A stretch of DNA of 64,000 nucleotides from positions 3,669,001 to 3,733,000 of the forward strand of contig NZ_CP076668.1 of the NCBI RefSeq assembly GCF_018968705.1, written 5' to 3'. Positions 50,742-59,977 of the stretch are shown in pieces. The stretch comes from Pseudomonas lijiangensis (GTDB taxonomy: Bacteria > Pseudomonadota > Gammaproteobacteria > Pseudomonadales > Pseudomonadaceae). The notes below the pieces were generated by a model that was not told where the DNA came from, did not search any database, and worked only from the letters and a program-made list of their open reading frames with translations. Made by a program: the position numbers and the translations under genes. Position 1 is the stretch's first letter. The number at the start of each line of letters is the position of its first letter.

Positions 50742-50881
50742 CAGACAGTGTGAAAACGTAGCGAGCGAAGGTCAGGCAAGGCGAAAACAGGCGAGGAGGC
50801 GGAGTTTACGTGTTGTAAATGAGCACTCCGAGCCTGTTTTCAACGCAGCATGACCGAGCGCAGTAGTTTTCACACAGTCTG
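50742..50881. repeat. 140-bp imperfect palindromic element between pslB and pslD
   Basis: The ends are inverted copies: CAGACAGTGTGAAAAC at 50742 and GTTTTCACACAGTCTG ending at 50881. Complementarity continues inward through GCGAGCGAAGGTCAGGCA against TGACCGAGCGCAGT-type sequence and GAAAACAGGC against GCCTGTTTTC, to a short centre near 50815. It has no coding capacity and looks like a MITE or a palindromic repeat. It occupies the place of pslC in PAO1. Confidence 0.75.
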
Positions 50882-50968
50882 GAAACGCACTGGACAGGCA
50901 TTACCGGCCACCATGATTTCTTTACCCGAAAGGGAGCCTTATTCGTGCATGACAGGAGTTCAGGACCG

Positions 50969-51745
50969 ATGAAAAGCATTCTGCTGTTAATCAGCGTATT
51001 GCTGCTAAGCGCTTGCAATACCCCCGCCAGGGTCGGCTTGCCCGACGACCAGGCCCAGATAGAAGCCGGTCAGGCGGCTGGCCGGGCTCTGGCGGGCAAA
51101 CCCTTGCCACCGGAACGGATTCGCCCCGGAGATACCTTGCGTATCGTGCGCAATACCGGGGAAGCGCCATCCATATCGGCGTTCACCGCCAACTCCATCT
51201 ATGAGCTGACGCTGTTTCAGGTCCTCAATGACGGGACCTTTTCCTATCCTTACATCGGTACGGTCAAGGCGGCCGGCCTGACCCTGCCGCAATTGAACGA
51301 CGTACTGGAAAGCAAGCTCAAGGATGTCTATCGCGAGACCGCCCTGACCATCAATATTTCCCAATCACCGGGTAATACCGTGTTCGTGGGCGGTGCAGTG
51401 CGAAACTCGGTCACTCTGCCGGTCAATGTGGCCACCAATCTGGAGCAGGCTCTGGTGGGTGCCGGCGGGGTCGCACTCGATGCAGATGCCCGTCAGGTGG
51501 CGCTGCTGCGCCTTGAAGAGGACGGCCTCTACAAGACCTACTTCTTCGATTACAGCAAGTTTCTCTGGGCAGGCGCCGGTGGTCCTCGGGCACCGGTCCT
51601 GCTGCAACGTGGCGATGTAGTGTTTGTCCCCAAATCCTCGGTCGGAAACAAGGTGGACGGTGTCAACCTGTACTTCAACCAATTGATTCCTTTCGCGAAA
51701 TCGATAGGTCTGGGCATGAATTACGAGTTGCGCAACAACAACTAA
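50969..51745 (+). CDS. pslD: PslD: polysaccharide export outer-membrane lipoprotein
   Basis: Wza-type protein that carries Psl through the periplasm and outer membrane. The 258-residue precursor has a lipoprotein signal (MKSILLLISVLLLSAC) with Cys16 as the lipidation site. It then has the Poly_export domain (RPGDTLRIVRN, NDGTFSYPYIGTVKAAGLTL) and a SLBB-like region (VFVGGAVRNSVTLPVNVATN). AGGA lies seven bases before the ATG at 50969. The 287-bp gap to pslB holds the palindromic element, so pslD may depend on read-through across it. Confidence 0.92.
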   Translation: MKSILLLISVLLLSACNTPARVGLPDDQAQIEAGQAAGRALAGKPLPPERIRPGDTLRIVRNTGEAPSISAFTANSIYELTLFQVLNDGTFSYPYIGTVKAAGLTLPQLNDVLESKLKDVYRETALTINISQSPGNTVFVGGAVRNSVTLPVNVATNLEQALVGAGGVALDADARQVALLRLEEDGLYKTYFFDYSKFLWAGAGGPRAPVLLQRGDVVFVPKSSVGNKVDGVNLYFNQLIPFAKSIGLGMNYELRNNN

Positions 51746-51761
51746 TCGTCAGGGAAAAGAC

Positions 51762-53753
51762 ATGATCAATATCCGTTCATTTCGCGATCTGCTACGCCTG
51801 TTTTTTATCTTCAAGCGTGAAGTAAAAATCACCGTGCTGGTGACCTTCGTCATCGTCATTCTGGGTGCGTTCCTGCTTCCCAACCGCTATGAGTCCACCG
51901 CGCTGTTGCTGGTCAAGCCCGGTCGTGACACCAGCACCGTGCCCATCGAGTTGTCCGACCGCCAGGCGATCGTAGTGCCCAACGGCCTTCGTGATCCGTT
52001 GCTGGACGAAGAGCGCATGCTTACCGGTCGCCCGATCATGCGCATGGTGGCCGAGAAGTACCTGAACGAGCTGTCCAAGATCGAGCCTGAAACCGGGGTC
52101 ATGGCTTCGGTGAAAAACGGCATCAAGTACGTCGTGCGCTCGGTCTTCGAGGCTGGGCACAGCGTGCTGCAATTCCTGGGACTGGCGGAAAAGCGCACGC
52201 CGGTCGAACGCATGGCCGAAGATCTGGAGAAGAACTTCAAGGTCCGTCACGAACAGGGTTCATCGGTGATGGAACTGACCTTCACCTGGAATGACCCGGT
52301 TACCGCGCAGATCGTGCTCAAGACCTGGATCGACGAATACCAGTTGCAACGCACCAAGACCCTGGGCCGCGTGAGCCTGTACGGGTTCTACGAAACCGAA
52401 GTCAAGGCGATTGGCGCCAACATCATTTCGTACAAGCAACAGATTCAGGGTTATCTGAACCAGTTGGGTGCGGTGAGCATTTCCCAGCGCCTGGCCGATA
52501 CGTCCCAGGGCCTCAATGACCTGCGTACCGAACGCAACAACACCATCCGCGCCATCGCCTCCACCAAGGCCGGACTCGACACGCTGAAGACACAACTGGC
52601 AGCGCAACCCAAGACGGTTTCGGCAGGCCGCGAACTGGCGCTGAACCCGAACCGTCAGGACCTGCAGAACCGCATCAACGGCAAGGAAGTCGAGCGTCAG
52701 GAACTGCTGCGTTCGTTCAAGGAGCAAGCACCACCGGTACGTGCCGCCAACGAAGAAATCAACAATCTCAAGCAACTGCTCAAGGAGCAGGATGCAACCA
52801 TCCAGCGCTCCGAAAGCATCACGCCGAACCCGATCTATAACCGCATGCAGAACGTGTATGCCGACCAGCAGACCAGCTACGCCCGCCTGCAAACCCAACT
52901 GGCGCAGCAGAACGCGCAACTGGCCCAACTGGAGAGCGACCGCCAGCTGGCCCTGAAACTGGAGCCGGAGCTTTCGCGCCTGCAGAACGAACTGGATGCG
53001 GCCCAGAAAAGCTATGCGCTTTACACCGACAGCCTGGAGAAGGCGCGTATCGACCGCGAACTGGATAACAGCCAGATCAGCAACATCGCTACCATCGAAG
53101 ACGCTACGTTCAACGCCAGTCGGGTCTTCCCGAAAAGCATGCTGATGCTGCTGCTGGCCTTCCCGTTGAGCATTGTCGTGGGCTTCCTGGCGCTGTACTT
53201 CTTCTACCTGCTGGATCAGCGCATCCACGACGGCGACAAGATCGAAGGACGCTTTGGCGTGCCGGTCTGGACCAGCCTCCCGGACCTGGAGCGTGCCCAG
53301 GATCGCAGTGCGGCCCTGACGGCCAACCTGCACCGGATCTACGGCATCCTGCCTCTGGGTCAGGTTGCAGAAAAAGGCCTGGCCATCGGCTTCACCTCCG
53401 TGCATCGGGGCGAAGGGGTGAATTTTGTCATCTCGCGTCTGAGTACCCTGCTGACCGAACAGGGCCATAGCGTACGCACTGAAGGCCGTGGCCCGGCAAA
53501 ACCGGGAGAGATCGTCTTGATCAATGCTTCAGGCGTCTACGGCAACCAGGAAGCGTTCGTCCTGCTGCGTGATGCCGATCAGATCGTGCTGGTGGTACGC
53601 GCTGAACAGACCACCGTACCGATGCTCGAAGATGCCCTGGCCACCTTGAACACTGCATTCAAGAAGGTCGACGGCGTGATCCTCAACCGTCGCCGCTTCG
53701 TAGTGCCGGAGCACGTGCTGAACTTCCTGAAACGCATCGGGAGTCGTGCCTGA
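51762..53753 (+). CDS. pslE: PslE: polysaccharide co-polymerase (Wzz/Wzc type)
   Basis: Inner-membrane chain-length regulator partnering PslD. The 663-residue protein has TM1 at about 25-45, a Wzz domain, a long periplasmic coiled coil (about 190-445) and TM2 at about 460-485. The C-terminal domain has the layout of a Wzc-type tyrosine kinase, but the P-loop position reads HRGEGVNFV near 548, without the GKT/GKS Lys, and no Tyr cluster ends the protein (it stops RIGSRA). It is therefore probably a catalytically dead kinase fold. Its TGA overlaps the pslF ATG. Confidence 0.9.
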   Translation: MINIRSFRDLLRLFFIFKREVKITVLVTFVIVILGAFLLPNRYESTALLLVKPGRDTSTVPIELSDRQAIVVPNGLRDPLLDEERMLTGRPIMRMVAEKYLNELSKIEPETGVMASVKNGIKYVVRSVFEAGHSVLQFLGLAEKRTPVERMAEDLEKNFKVRHEQGSSVMELTFTWNDPVTAQIVLKTWIDEYQLQRTKTLGRVSLYGFYETEVKAIGANIISYKQQIQGYLNQLGAVSISQRLADTSQGLNDLRTERNNTIRAIASTKAGLDTLKTQLAAQPKTVSAGRELALNPNRQDLQNRINGKEVERQELLRSFKEQAPPVRAANEEINNLKQLLKEQDATIQRSESITPNPIYNRMQNVYADQQTSYARLQTQLAQQNAQLAQLESDRQLALKLEPELSRLQNELDAAQKSYALYTDSLEKARIDRELDNSQISNIATIEDATFNASRVFPKSMLMLLLAFPLSIVVGFLALYFFYLLDQRIHDGDKIEGRFGVPVWTSLPDLERAQDRSAALTANLHRIYGILPLGQVAEKGLAIGFTSVHRGEGVNFVISRLSTLLTEQGHSVRTEGRGPAKPGEIVLINASGVYGNQEAFVLLRDADQIVLVVRAEQTTVPMLEDALATLNTAFKKVDGVILNRRRFVVPEHVLNFLKRIGSRA

Positions 53754-54931
53754 TGCAAATAGCCCTGCTCGCCCCGCTTCCACCGGAGCAGAACGGCATC
53801 GCCGATTATGCCGGGCACCTCAAACAGGCTCTGCTGGAGTCGGGCGTGCAGATAAGTACGCCCTTGCGAGGCATCGGCAACGATCCTCGCAAGGCCGAAC
53901 AACGTGTCGCCGAAACCGACTGGAGTGGCATCGATCTGGTCCATGCCGAACTGGGCGGCGGACGGCTGGCGGAATTTCAGGCATTGCGGGCATTGCGTCA
54001 GCGCTTCCCCCATTTGCCCCTGACCGCCACCGTGCATGATCCGGAGCGCCTGGTCTGGCGTCGGGAAAAACTGCCATGGCCGTTATCCCTGGCCAGCAAC
54101 CTGCGCTCTCCCCTGCCGGAAATCGCCACAGTACTGGCCGACCCGCTGTGCCTGCGCGAAGAGCGTCAACTGGCAAGAAGCATGACCCGTCTGATCACCT
54201 TGACCCAGGCTGGAAGTCAGAGCCTGAAACAGCGCATGGGCCTGGAGCAGTCGCAGATGGCCGTGATCAATCATGGCAACCTGGCAATCGAGCCGGTGCC
54301 ATTGCCGGCCTTGAAGCCTCTGCGGTTGCTGTATTTCGGTTTCATCTATCGCGGCAAGGGTATCGAGGATCTTCTGGATGCTCTGGCCAATGTCTTTGTC
54401 GCCCAGCCGCAATTGCGTTCCACTGTGCGCCTGACACTGGCCGGTGGCAGCGAGCCGGAAATGGCCTTCGGGCCGTCGGGCAGCTATCTGGATCAGTTGC
54501 GTCTGCGTATCCGGCAACTGGGTCTGATGGATCTGGTGGACTGGCAGCTCGACCTGCCTGCCGAACAGATCCCCCATGTCATCCAGGCCCATCATGTGAT
54601 GGTCCTGCCCTATCGAGAGTCCAGCAAGCTGAAGATTCTGGGCAAGCTGCGTGGCACCAGCGGCGCGCTGTCCTGGGCCACCGCCTGCGGTCGCGGAGTC
54701 ATCACGTCGGATGCCCGTTCGTTTGCCGAAGAAGTTTCCCATGGCAACGGCATGATCTACCCTCAGGGCGATGTAGCCGCACTGACCGAGGCATTGAATC
54801 GTATCTGCGCGGCACCGCGGATGGCCATCGAGTGGTCCGAAAACGCTACGCGCATAGGCAAGACCCGGGTCTGGAGTCAAACGGCAGAACGTTTCAGGGA
54901 TGTATTCCGGCAGGCATGCGAGGTGAATTGA
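53753..54931 (+). CDS. pslF: PslF: glycosyltransferase family 4
   Basis: Cytosolic transferase adding a sugar to the growing Psl repeat unit. The 392-residue GT-B protein begins MQIALLAPLPPEQNGIADYAGH. It has the donor-domain segment LLYFGFIYRGKGIEDLLDAL near 191 and the acidic region VLPYRESSKLKI near 284 that corresponds to the GT4 donor-binding site. One base overlaps pslE and one base separates it from pslG. The linkage made cannot be read from sequence. Confidence 0.9.
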   Translation: MQIALLAPLPPEQNGIADYAGHLKQALLESGVQISTPLRGIGNDPRKAEQRVAETDWSGIDLVHAELGGGRLAEFQALRALRQRFPHLPLTATVHDPERLVWRREKLPWPLSLASNLRSPLPEIATVLADPLCLREERQLARSMTRLITLTQAGSQSLKQRMGLEQSQMAVINHGNLAIEPVPLPALKPLRLLYFGFIYRGKGIEDLLDALANVFVAQPQLRSTVRLTLAGGSEPEMAFGPSGSYLDQLRLRIRQLGLMDLVDWQLDLPAEQIPHVIQAHHVMVLPYRESSKLKILGKLRGTSGALSWATACGRGVITSDARSFAEEVSHGNGMIYPQGDVAALTEALNRICAAPRMAIEWSENATRIGKTRVWSQTAERFRDVFRQACEVN

Positions 54932-54932
54932 T

Positions 54933-56252
54933 ATGCGGCGCACATCAAGATCATGGCTGGCCATCGCGGCACTGCTGACAGGCGCGATGACTCTGGGAAC
55001 CGTCGCTCAGGCAGCGACCGTTCTGCAGGCACCGCGTGCGGTGGTCTGGAAGGACTTCCTGGGCGTCAACGTGCAGTTCCAGTATTTTGCGCCCGAGATC
55101 TACCAGCAGCAGATGGAGCGTCTGGACGCACTGGGACTGAACTGGGTACGACTGACCATTCACTGGTCGATCATCGAGCCGGTCCAGGATCAGTACAACC
55201 TCACGGATCTTGACAACGCCATGGCTGCCATCAAGAGCCATCGCTACAACACCCTCGCCTATCTGGTGGGCTCGGCCCCCTTCGCCAGCAGTTCGGTCTC
55301 TACCGCTGCGAGCCGTGATCAGTATCCTCCGCTGGATTTCAACGTCTTCGCCACACGCATGGCGGCACTGGCCCAGCGTTACCCCCATGTGAACAACTGG
55401 CAGGTCTGGAACGAGCCGAACATCATCTGGCTGCCCAGGGCCGATCCGGTTGCCTACGGCAATCTGCTGTTCACTACGGCCAATGCGATCCGCTCTGTCA
55501 TGCCGGACAAGACCATCGTGACAGCCGGCATGGCTTACTACAGTCAGATGCAATACCGCTCGGACTACATGCTGCAGTCACTGGTCGAAAACGGCCTGGG
55601 TTCGCAAAACATTGTGGCGGCGTATCACCCTTACTCCGAATACCCCGAAGGCGACTCGGTCGCGGACCGGGATTTCCTGGTGCGCTCCAATGCCATGAAC
55701 AATCTTCTGCACAGCAATGGTGTGTCACAGGTGTGGGCCACCGAATGGGGCTGGTCGAGCTATTCAGGCCCGGTGGAAATGCAGGCCATCATCGGTACTC
55801 AGGGCCAGGCCGACTACACCCTGCGTCGTCTGGCACTGATGAGCGCCCTGGATTTCCAGCGCATCTTCCTGTTCAACCTCAGCGATCTGGACGAACGCGC
55901 CACCGCTCGCGATCAGGGTTACGGCCTGCTCGACCTGCAAGCCAACCCCAAGCCGGTCTATACCGCGCTGCAAAATTTTCTGAACATCACCGGACCGCGC
56001 CTGGAGCCAGCCGCTCCGCCAACCGTCAGCACTGTCCCCAATGACCTGTTTGCCGTGCCATGGACACGCAGCAGCGACGGCAAACGTCTGCTGATGTTCT
56101 GGAGCGCCACCGGCACCACCCTCAACTTTCCGCAAATCCATGAAGGCATCGTGCATGATCCATTGAGCGGCACCCAGACTCCCCTATCCGGTAGCCAGGG
56201 CATCAGCCTGGCACTCAAACCCACCCTGCAAATTCTGGAATGGAATCCATAA
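54933..56252 (+). CDS. pslG: PslG: periplasmic glycoside hydrolase (GH39-like)
   Basis: Endoglycosidase that trims Psl and, in P. aeruginosa, can disperse biofilm when added externally. The 439-residue protein has an N-terminal signal or anchor (SWLAIAALLTGAMTLGTVAQA) and a TIM barrel. The acid/base Glu161 lies in QVWNEPNI and the nucleophile Glu271 in WATEWGWSS, close to Glu165 and Glu276 of the PAO1 enzyme with the same relative order. A beta-sandwich C-terminal domain follows from about 350. Both catalytic residues are intact. Confidence 0.93.
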   Translation: MRRTSRSWLAIAALLTGAMTLGTVAQAATVLQAPRAVVWKDFLGVNVQFQYFAPEIYQQQMERLDALGLNWVRLTIHWSIIEPVQDQYNLTDLDNAMAAIKSHRYNTLAYLVGSAPFASSSVSTAASRDQYPPLDFNVFATRMAALAQRYPHVNNWQVWNEPNIIWLPRADPVAYGNLLFTTANAIRSVMPDKTIVTAGMAYYSQMQYRSDYMLQSLVENGLGSQNIVAAYHPYSEYPEGDSVADRDFLVRSNAMNNLLHSNGVSQVWATEWGWSSYSGPVEMQAIIGTQGQADYTLRRLALMSALDFQRIFLFNLSDLDERATARDQGYGLLDLQANPKPVYTALQNFLNITGPRLEPAAPPTVSTVPNDLFAVPWTRSSDGKRLLMFWSATGTTLNFPQIHEGIVHDPLSGTQTPLSGSQGISLALKPTLQILEWNP

Positions 56253-56254
56253 TC

Positions 56255-57478
56255 ATGCGAATTCTATGGACACTGCCCTATCTGCCATGGCCTACCACCA
56301 GCGGCGGCAAGACCCGTGAGTATCATCTGCTGCGCAATCTGGCAGCACGCGGTCATCGCATTACCCTGCTGGTGCAATCCAAGACCCCGCTGGACGATGC
56401 CTGCCGCAGCGCCCTGGAACCCTGGCTGGAACGCCTGATCGTCATTGACCGGCGTCCGCTGCTCAGCCTGCGCACCCTGCTGGCCGTGGCCTTCGCGCCA
56501 CCGCCGATGCTGGCCAGCGTCAACGGCTATGCACCGAAACTGGAGCAGACTTTTGAAAAGCTGCTCGAAGAAGACTGGGACATCATTCAGCTCCAGCACA
56601 CCTATGCCTTTCAGCCATTCGAAGGGCCGCTCAAGCGCTCAGGCAAACCGTTCGTGCTCACTGAGCACAATGTCGAATCGGCGCTGGGCGCGGCCAGTTA
56701 TGATCGCCTGCCCCGCTGGGCCAGCTTCTTTGCCGTCTATGACCGCTGGCGCTACCGGCGCTGGGAACTGCGGGTTTTCCGCCAGACCAGCGAGCTGGTC
56801 GCCGTCACCGAAGAAGATGCCAAGGTGCTTTCGCGCCTGAGTGGCCGGGCCACGTCCATCGCAGTCAACAGCGTGGATTGCAGCTACTACGCCAATGTTC
56901 ACGCAGACCGCTACAACCGCCGCCTGCTGTTCATCGGCAACTACGAATACGGTCCCAATGTGGATGCCATCGAGTGGGCGCTGGACGAAATCATGCCGCT
57001 GGTCTGGGAGCTGTCGCCCACCGTGCGCTTTGCCGTGGGCGGTTTTGGCATGCCCGAGTCCTGGCGCGAGCGCTGGCCCGACCAGCGCATCGAATGGCTG
57101 GGTTTCGTGCCGGACCTGCGAGCCCTGCAAAGCAGTTCCTCGATGTTTTTCGCGCCCCTGCGTCAGGGTGGCGGCTCGAAGCTGAAGATTCTGGAGTCCA
57201 TGGCGGCCGGCCTGCCGGTGGTCACGACCGGGCAAGGCGTTTCAGGCCTGGACGTCACCCATGGCGAACATTACCTGGGCAGTGAGGAACCGGCCCAACT
57301 GGCGCGCCTGATCGCCGACAACATCGACAGCCCTGCACGTCTCATTCAGATTGGCGAAGCCGGAAGAGCCTATGTGCGCTCACGGCACGACTGGTCGGTT
57401 TCGGCCGCCCAGCTGGAAGGTATCTACACCCGAATTTCGCCCCCAAGCAAGGATCTCGCGCATGCGTATCGGACTTGA
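56255..57478 (+). CDS. pslH: PslH: glycosyltransferase family 4
   Basis: 407-residue GT-B transferase of Psl assembly in the cytosol. It begins MRILWTLPYLPWPTTSGGKTRE and has PFVLTEHNVESALGAA in the acceptor domain, LLFIGNYEYGPNVDAIEWAL at the start of the donor domain and APLRQGGGSKLKILESMAAG near 305, the GT4 donor-binding signature with its Glu. The ATG at 56255 is preferred; an earlier in-frame ATG at 56240 lies inside pslG. The last 17 bp overlap pslI. Confidence 0.9.
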   Translation: MRILWTLPYLPWPTTSGGKTREYHLLRNLAARGHRITLLVQSKTPLDDACRSALEPWLERLIVIDRRPLLSLRTLLAVAFAPPPMLASVNGYAPKLEQTFEKLLEEDWDIIQLQHTYAFQPFEGPLKRSGKPFVLTEHNVESALGAASYDRLPRWASFFAVYDRWRYRRWELRVFRQTSELVAVTEEDAKVLSRLSGRATSIAVNSVDCSYYANVHADRYNRRLLFIGNYEYGPNVDAIEWALDEIMPLVWELSPTVRFAVGGFGMPESWRERWPDQRIEWLGFVPDLRALQSSSSMFFAPLRQGGGSKLKILESMAAGLPVVTTGQGVSGLDVTHGEHYLGSEEPAQLARLIADNIDSPARLIQIGEAGRAYVRSRHDWSVSAAQLEGIYTRISPPSKDLAHAYRT

Positions 57479-58562
57479 TTACCGCGCTGCGGCCGGTTAC
57501 CCCGTCAGCGGCATCGGCCGCCAGAACTTCGCGCTGGAAGAAGCCTTTCGCGCTCACCCCGATGTGCAACTGCAACTGTTCGGGGTTGCCCCTTACGAAC
57601 ACCCGATCCGGCGCCTGATCCACACGCCACGATGGGCCACCCCGCTCAACTCCGTGCATCGCCTGCCGGATCGCCTGGGTTTCGAGGGCCTGTTCCTGCC
57701 CAAGGCCCTGCGCGATACAGAGGTCCAGATCTACGTGGCCAATATCAACATGGGCCTGCCGTTGGGGCGCAAGCCTGCCAACGTACGCTACGTGCTGCAG
57801 TTGCATGACCTGTTCCAGATCACCCAGAAGAACAATCATGGCTCGCGCCTCAAGGCCGCGTTCTATCGCCTGACCGACTACCTATCGATTGCCTACTCCC
57901 TCAGAGTCGCCGATGTGGTGTGGGTGCCCTCGCAATTCACTGCCAATGAAGTCATACGCCTGTTCCCGTCAGCCAGGAAAAAGCTGCGCATCGTGCCGCT
58001 GCTGGTCGAAGGCTTCAAAGATGCGCCTGCTGACATTGCCGCACTGCAATTGCCCGAGCGTTACTGGCTGTGTGTAGGCACCCGCGAACCGCGCAAGAAC
58101 ATTGCCTGGTTCGTCGACGCCTGGCAGAACGCCCGCCTCCAGTTCCCCACCGTGCCTGACCTGGTGCTGGTCGGCGGCAGCGAACCCTTGAACGAATCCC
58201 AGCGCCGTCTGCCAGGGTTGCATGTGCTCACCGGCATCAGCGACAGCGAATTGCATGCGGTTTATCGCAACGCCGATCGCCTCTGGCAACCCTCGTATGC
58301 CGAAGGCTTCGGCCTGCCAGTGATCGAAGCCCTTAAAGTCGGTACACGAGTCGCGGTCGCCACCGGCTCGTCTCTGGATGAAATCACCCCACCGGACAGC
58401 CCGCGATTCTCGCCCACCAACAGCCAGGCACTGGTGCAACTGATGGGGGAACTGTCCACGGCCCCTGAAGAGGACCCCGAAATCTCCAGGACCTGGGCGA
58501 CCTATTACGCCCACGAAGCTTTCTACAAGCGCCTGCATGAAGCTCTCGAGGAGTTGCGCTGA
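57462..58562 (+). CDS. pslI: PslI: glycosyltransferase family 4
   Basis: 366-residue GT-B transferase, third of the cluster. It begins MRIGLDYRAAAGYPVSGIGR and has VQIYVANINMGLPLGRKPAN, then RYWLCVGTREPRKNIAWFVDA in the donor domain and LWQPSYAEGFGLPVIEALK near 283, the conserved E-x7-E region of GT4 enzymes. The start at 57462 lies within pslH; a longer frame upstream is only the pslH overlap. It overlaps pslJ by one base. Confidence 0.9.
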   Translation: MRIGLDYRAAAGYPVSGIGRQNFALEEAFRAHPDVQLQLFGVAPYEHPIRRLIHTPRWATPLNSVHRLPDRLGFEGLFLPKALRDTEVQIYVANINMGLPLGRKPANVRYVLQLHDLFQITQKNNHGSRLKAAFYRLTDYLSIAYSLRVADVVWVPSQFTANEVIRLFPSARKKLRIVPLLVEGFKDAPADIAALQLPERYWLCVGTREPRKNIAWFVDAWQNARLQFPTVPDLVLVGGSEPLNESQRRLPGLHVLTGISDSELHAVYRNADRLWQPSYAEGFGLPVIEALKVGTRVAVATGSSLDEITPPDSPRFSPTNSQALVQLMGELSTAPEEDPEISRTWATYYAHEAFYKRLHEALEELR

Positions 58563-59977
58563 TGCCGGTAGCGATGCCACTCGGATTGTTTTTCGGCCTG
58601 GCCTTCGGAGTCATGATCTGGCTGCTGCCAGCCTCCAAGGTCCTGCTGGTAGCGGTCGGGACAGCGTCCATCATTACCGTGATCCGCCAGCCCATCCGCG
58701 GGTTGCTGCTGTTCTGTGTGATCGGTGCCTTCATTCCCTACTCCACGATACAGATCGGCATTCGCACCACGGTTTCCGAAGCCCTGATCATGCTGACCTG
58801 GGCCAGCTATCTGTTGCAGGCCATGTTCTTCGAGCAGCATCGTGTGCCGAAGATGATGCGTACCGAGCGCCTGCTGCTGGCGCTGATGCTGTTCAGCGCT
58901 TTCCCGTTCCTGATCGGCCAGCTCACCATCGTTTCCGACGGCAACGGCCCGATCAACTGGGTACGCTGGCTGTTCAACCTGTCGATCCTGTTTCTGGTGC
59001 CACGCCTCCTGCACGATGGCAAGACACTGGAGCACGTGATCATCGCGATACTCACCGGCACCCTGATGATGCTGTTGCTGTCGATTCCGACCTATGTCAT
59101 CAATGGCTCGGCGTCGGCCATCACGCCGATCCTGGCAATCATGGGCTACGGCGGTCTCGACGTGTTGAGCGAAAGCCTGCTGTCGCTGTCCAGTCGCATG
59201 GGCTCGCCTTGGCTGCACCCCAACGTGGCGGGTGGTGCCTTTGCGATGATCCTGCCGATTGCGTTCTGCTTCGGCATCACCCGCAGTGGCGGACCTCGTT
59301 CGCTAGGCCTGCTCGTTGCGGCACTGGGCGCCATCGGCCTGCTGCTGACCGGCTCACGGGGCGCACTGGTGAGCCTGATGGCTGTCATGCTGTGGATGGC
59401 GCGTCGCCGCCTGCCGTATCTCGGGCGCCTGTTGGTCGGGGGAGGCATCGGTGGCGTGTTGCTGCTGATGTTCTACCCGCCCTTGCAGGATCGTCTCATG
59501 GGACTGTTCAGCAACGACGACACCAGTACCGCCATCCGCTTCCTGGAGTACACGCACTTCCCGCAGGCCATGGCCCTGTTTCCGTTCGGCATCGGTTTCA
59601 AGATCGACCCTCCCGTGCCGGGCTACACCCAGTTCGGTATTTCCAACCTGTGGCTGAACTTCATCTACAAGATGGGCATTCCCGGCATGTTGCTGTTCAT
59701 TGCCGTCACCGTGAGCTGGTGGAAGGAAGTCCGTCCGGCCTCAGGCAAGATCACCCTCACCCCTGACAACGCCATTGGCCTGGGCTGTACGGTCGGCGTG
59801 CTGTCCGCGCTGTTCAGCGGTCTGTTCGATCACTATTTCAGCTTTACCAGCGTGCTGGTCGCGCTGTTCTGGCTGTTCGTCGGCATCAGCCTGCACGAAG
59901 CCAAGCGCCTGCGCACCAAGGCTGCCCCCCCCTTGAAATCCCCCGCCGCCTCAACCGACCTGGGAACACCGCAATGA
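58562..59977 (+). CDS. pslJ: PslJ: Wzy-type polymerase / O-antigen ligase family
   Basis: Inner-membrane protein of 471 residues with about 11-12 helices that probably polymerises Psl repeat units on the periplasmic face. The family pattern is the large loop with SRMGSPWLHPNVAGGAFAM near 220 and the conserved LLTGSRGALVSLM near 262 of the O-antigen polymerase/ligase family. It overlaps pslI by one base and the next gene by four (ATGA). Confidence 0.88.
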   Translation: MPVAMPLGLFFGLAFGVMIWLLPASKVLLVAVGTASIITVIRQPIRGLLLFCVIGAFIPYSTIQIGIRTTVSEALIMLTWASYLLQAMFFEQHRVPKMMRTERLLLALMLFSAFPFLIGQLTIVSDGNGPINWVRWLFNLSILFLVPRLLHDGKTLEHVIIAILTGTLMMLLLSIPTYVINGSASAITPILAIMGYGGLDVLSESLLSLSSRMGSPWLHPNVAGGAFAMILPIAFCFGITRSGGPRSLGLLVAALGAIGLLLTGSRGALVSLMAVMLWMARRRLPYLGRLLVGGGIGGVLLLMFYPPLQDRLMGLFSNDDTSTAIRFLEYTHFPQAMALFPFGIGFKIDPPVPGYTQFGISNLWLNFIYKMGIPGMLLFIAVTVSWWKEVRPASGKITLTPDNAIGLGCTVGVLSALFSGLFDHYFSFTSVLVALFWLFVGISLHEAKRLRTKAAPPLKSPAASTDLGTPQ

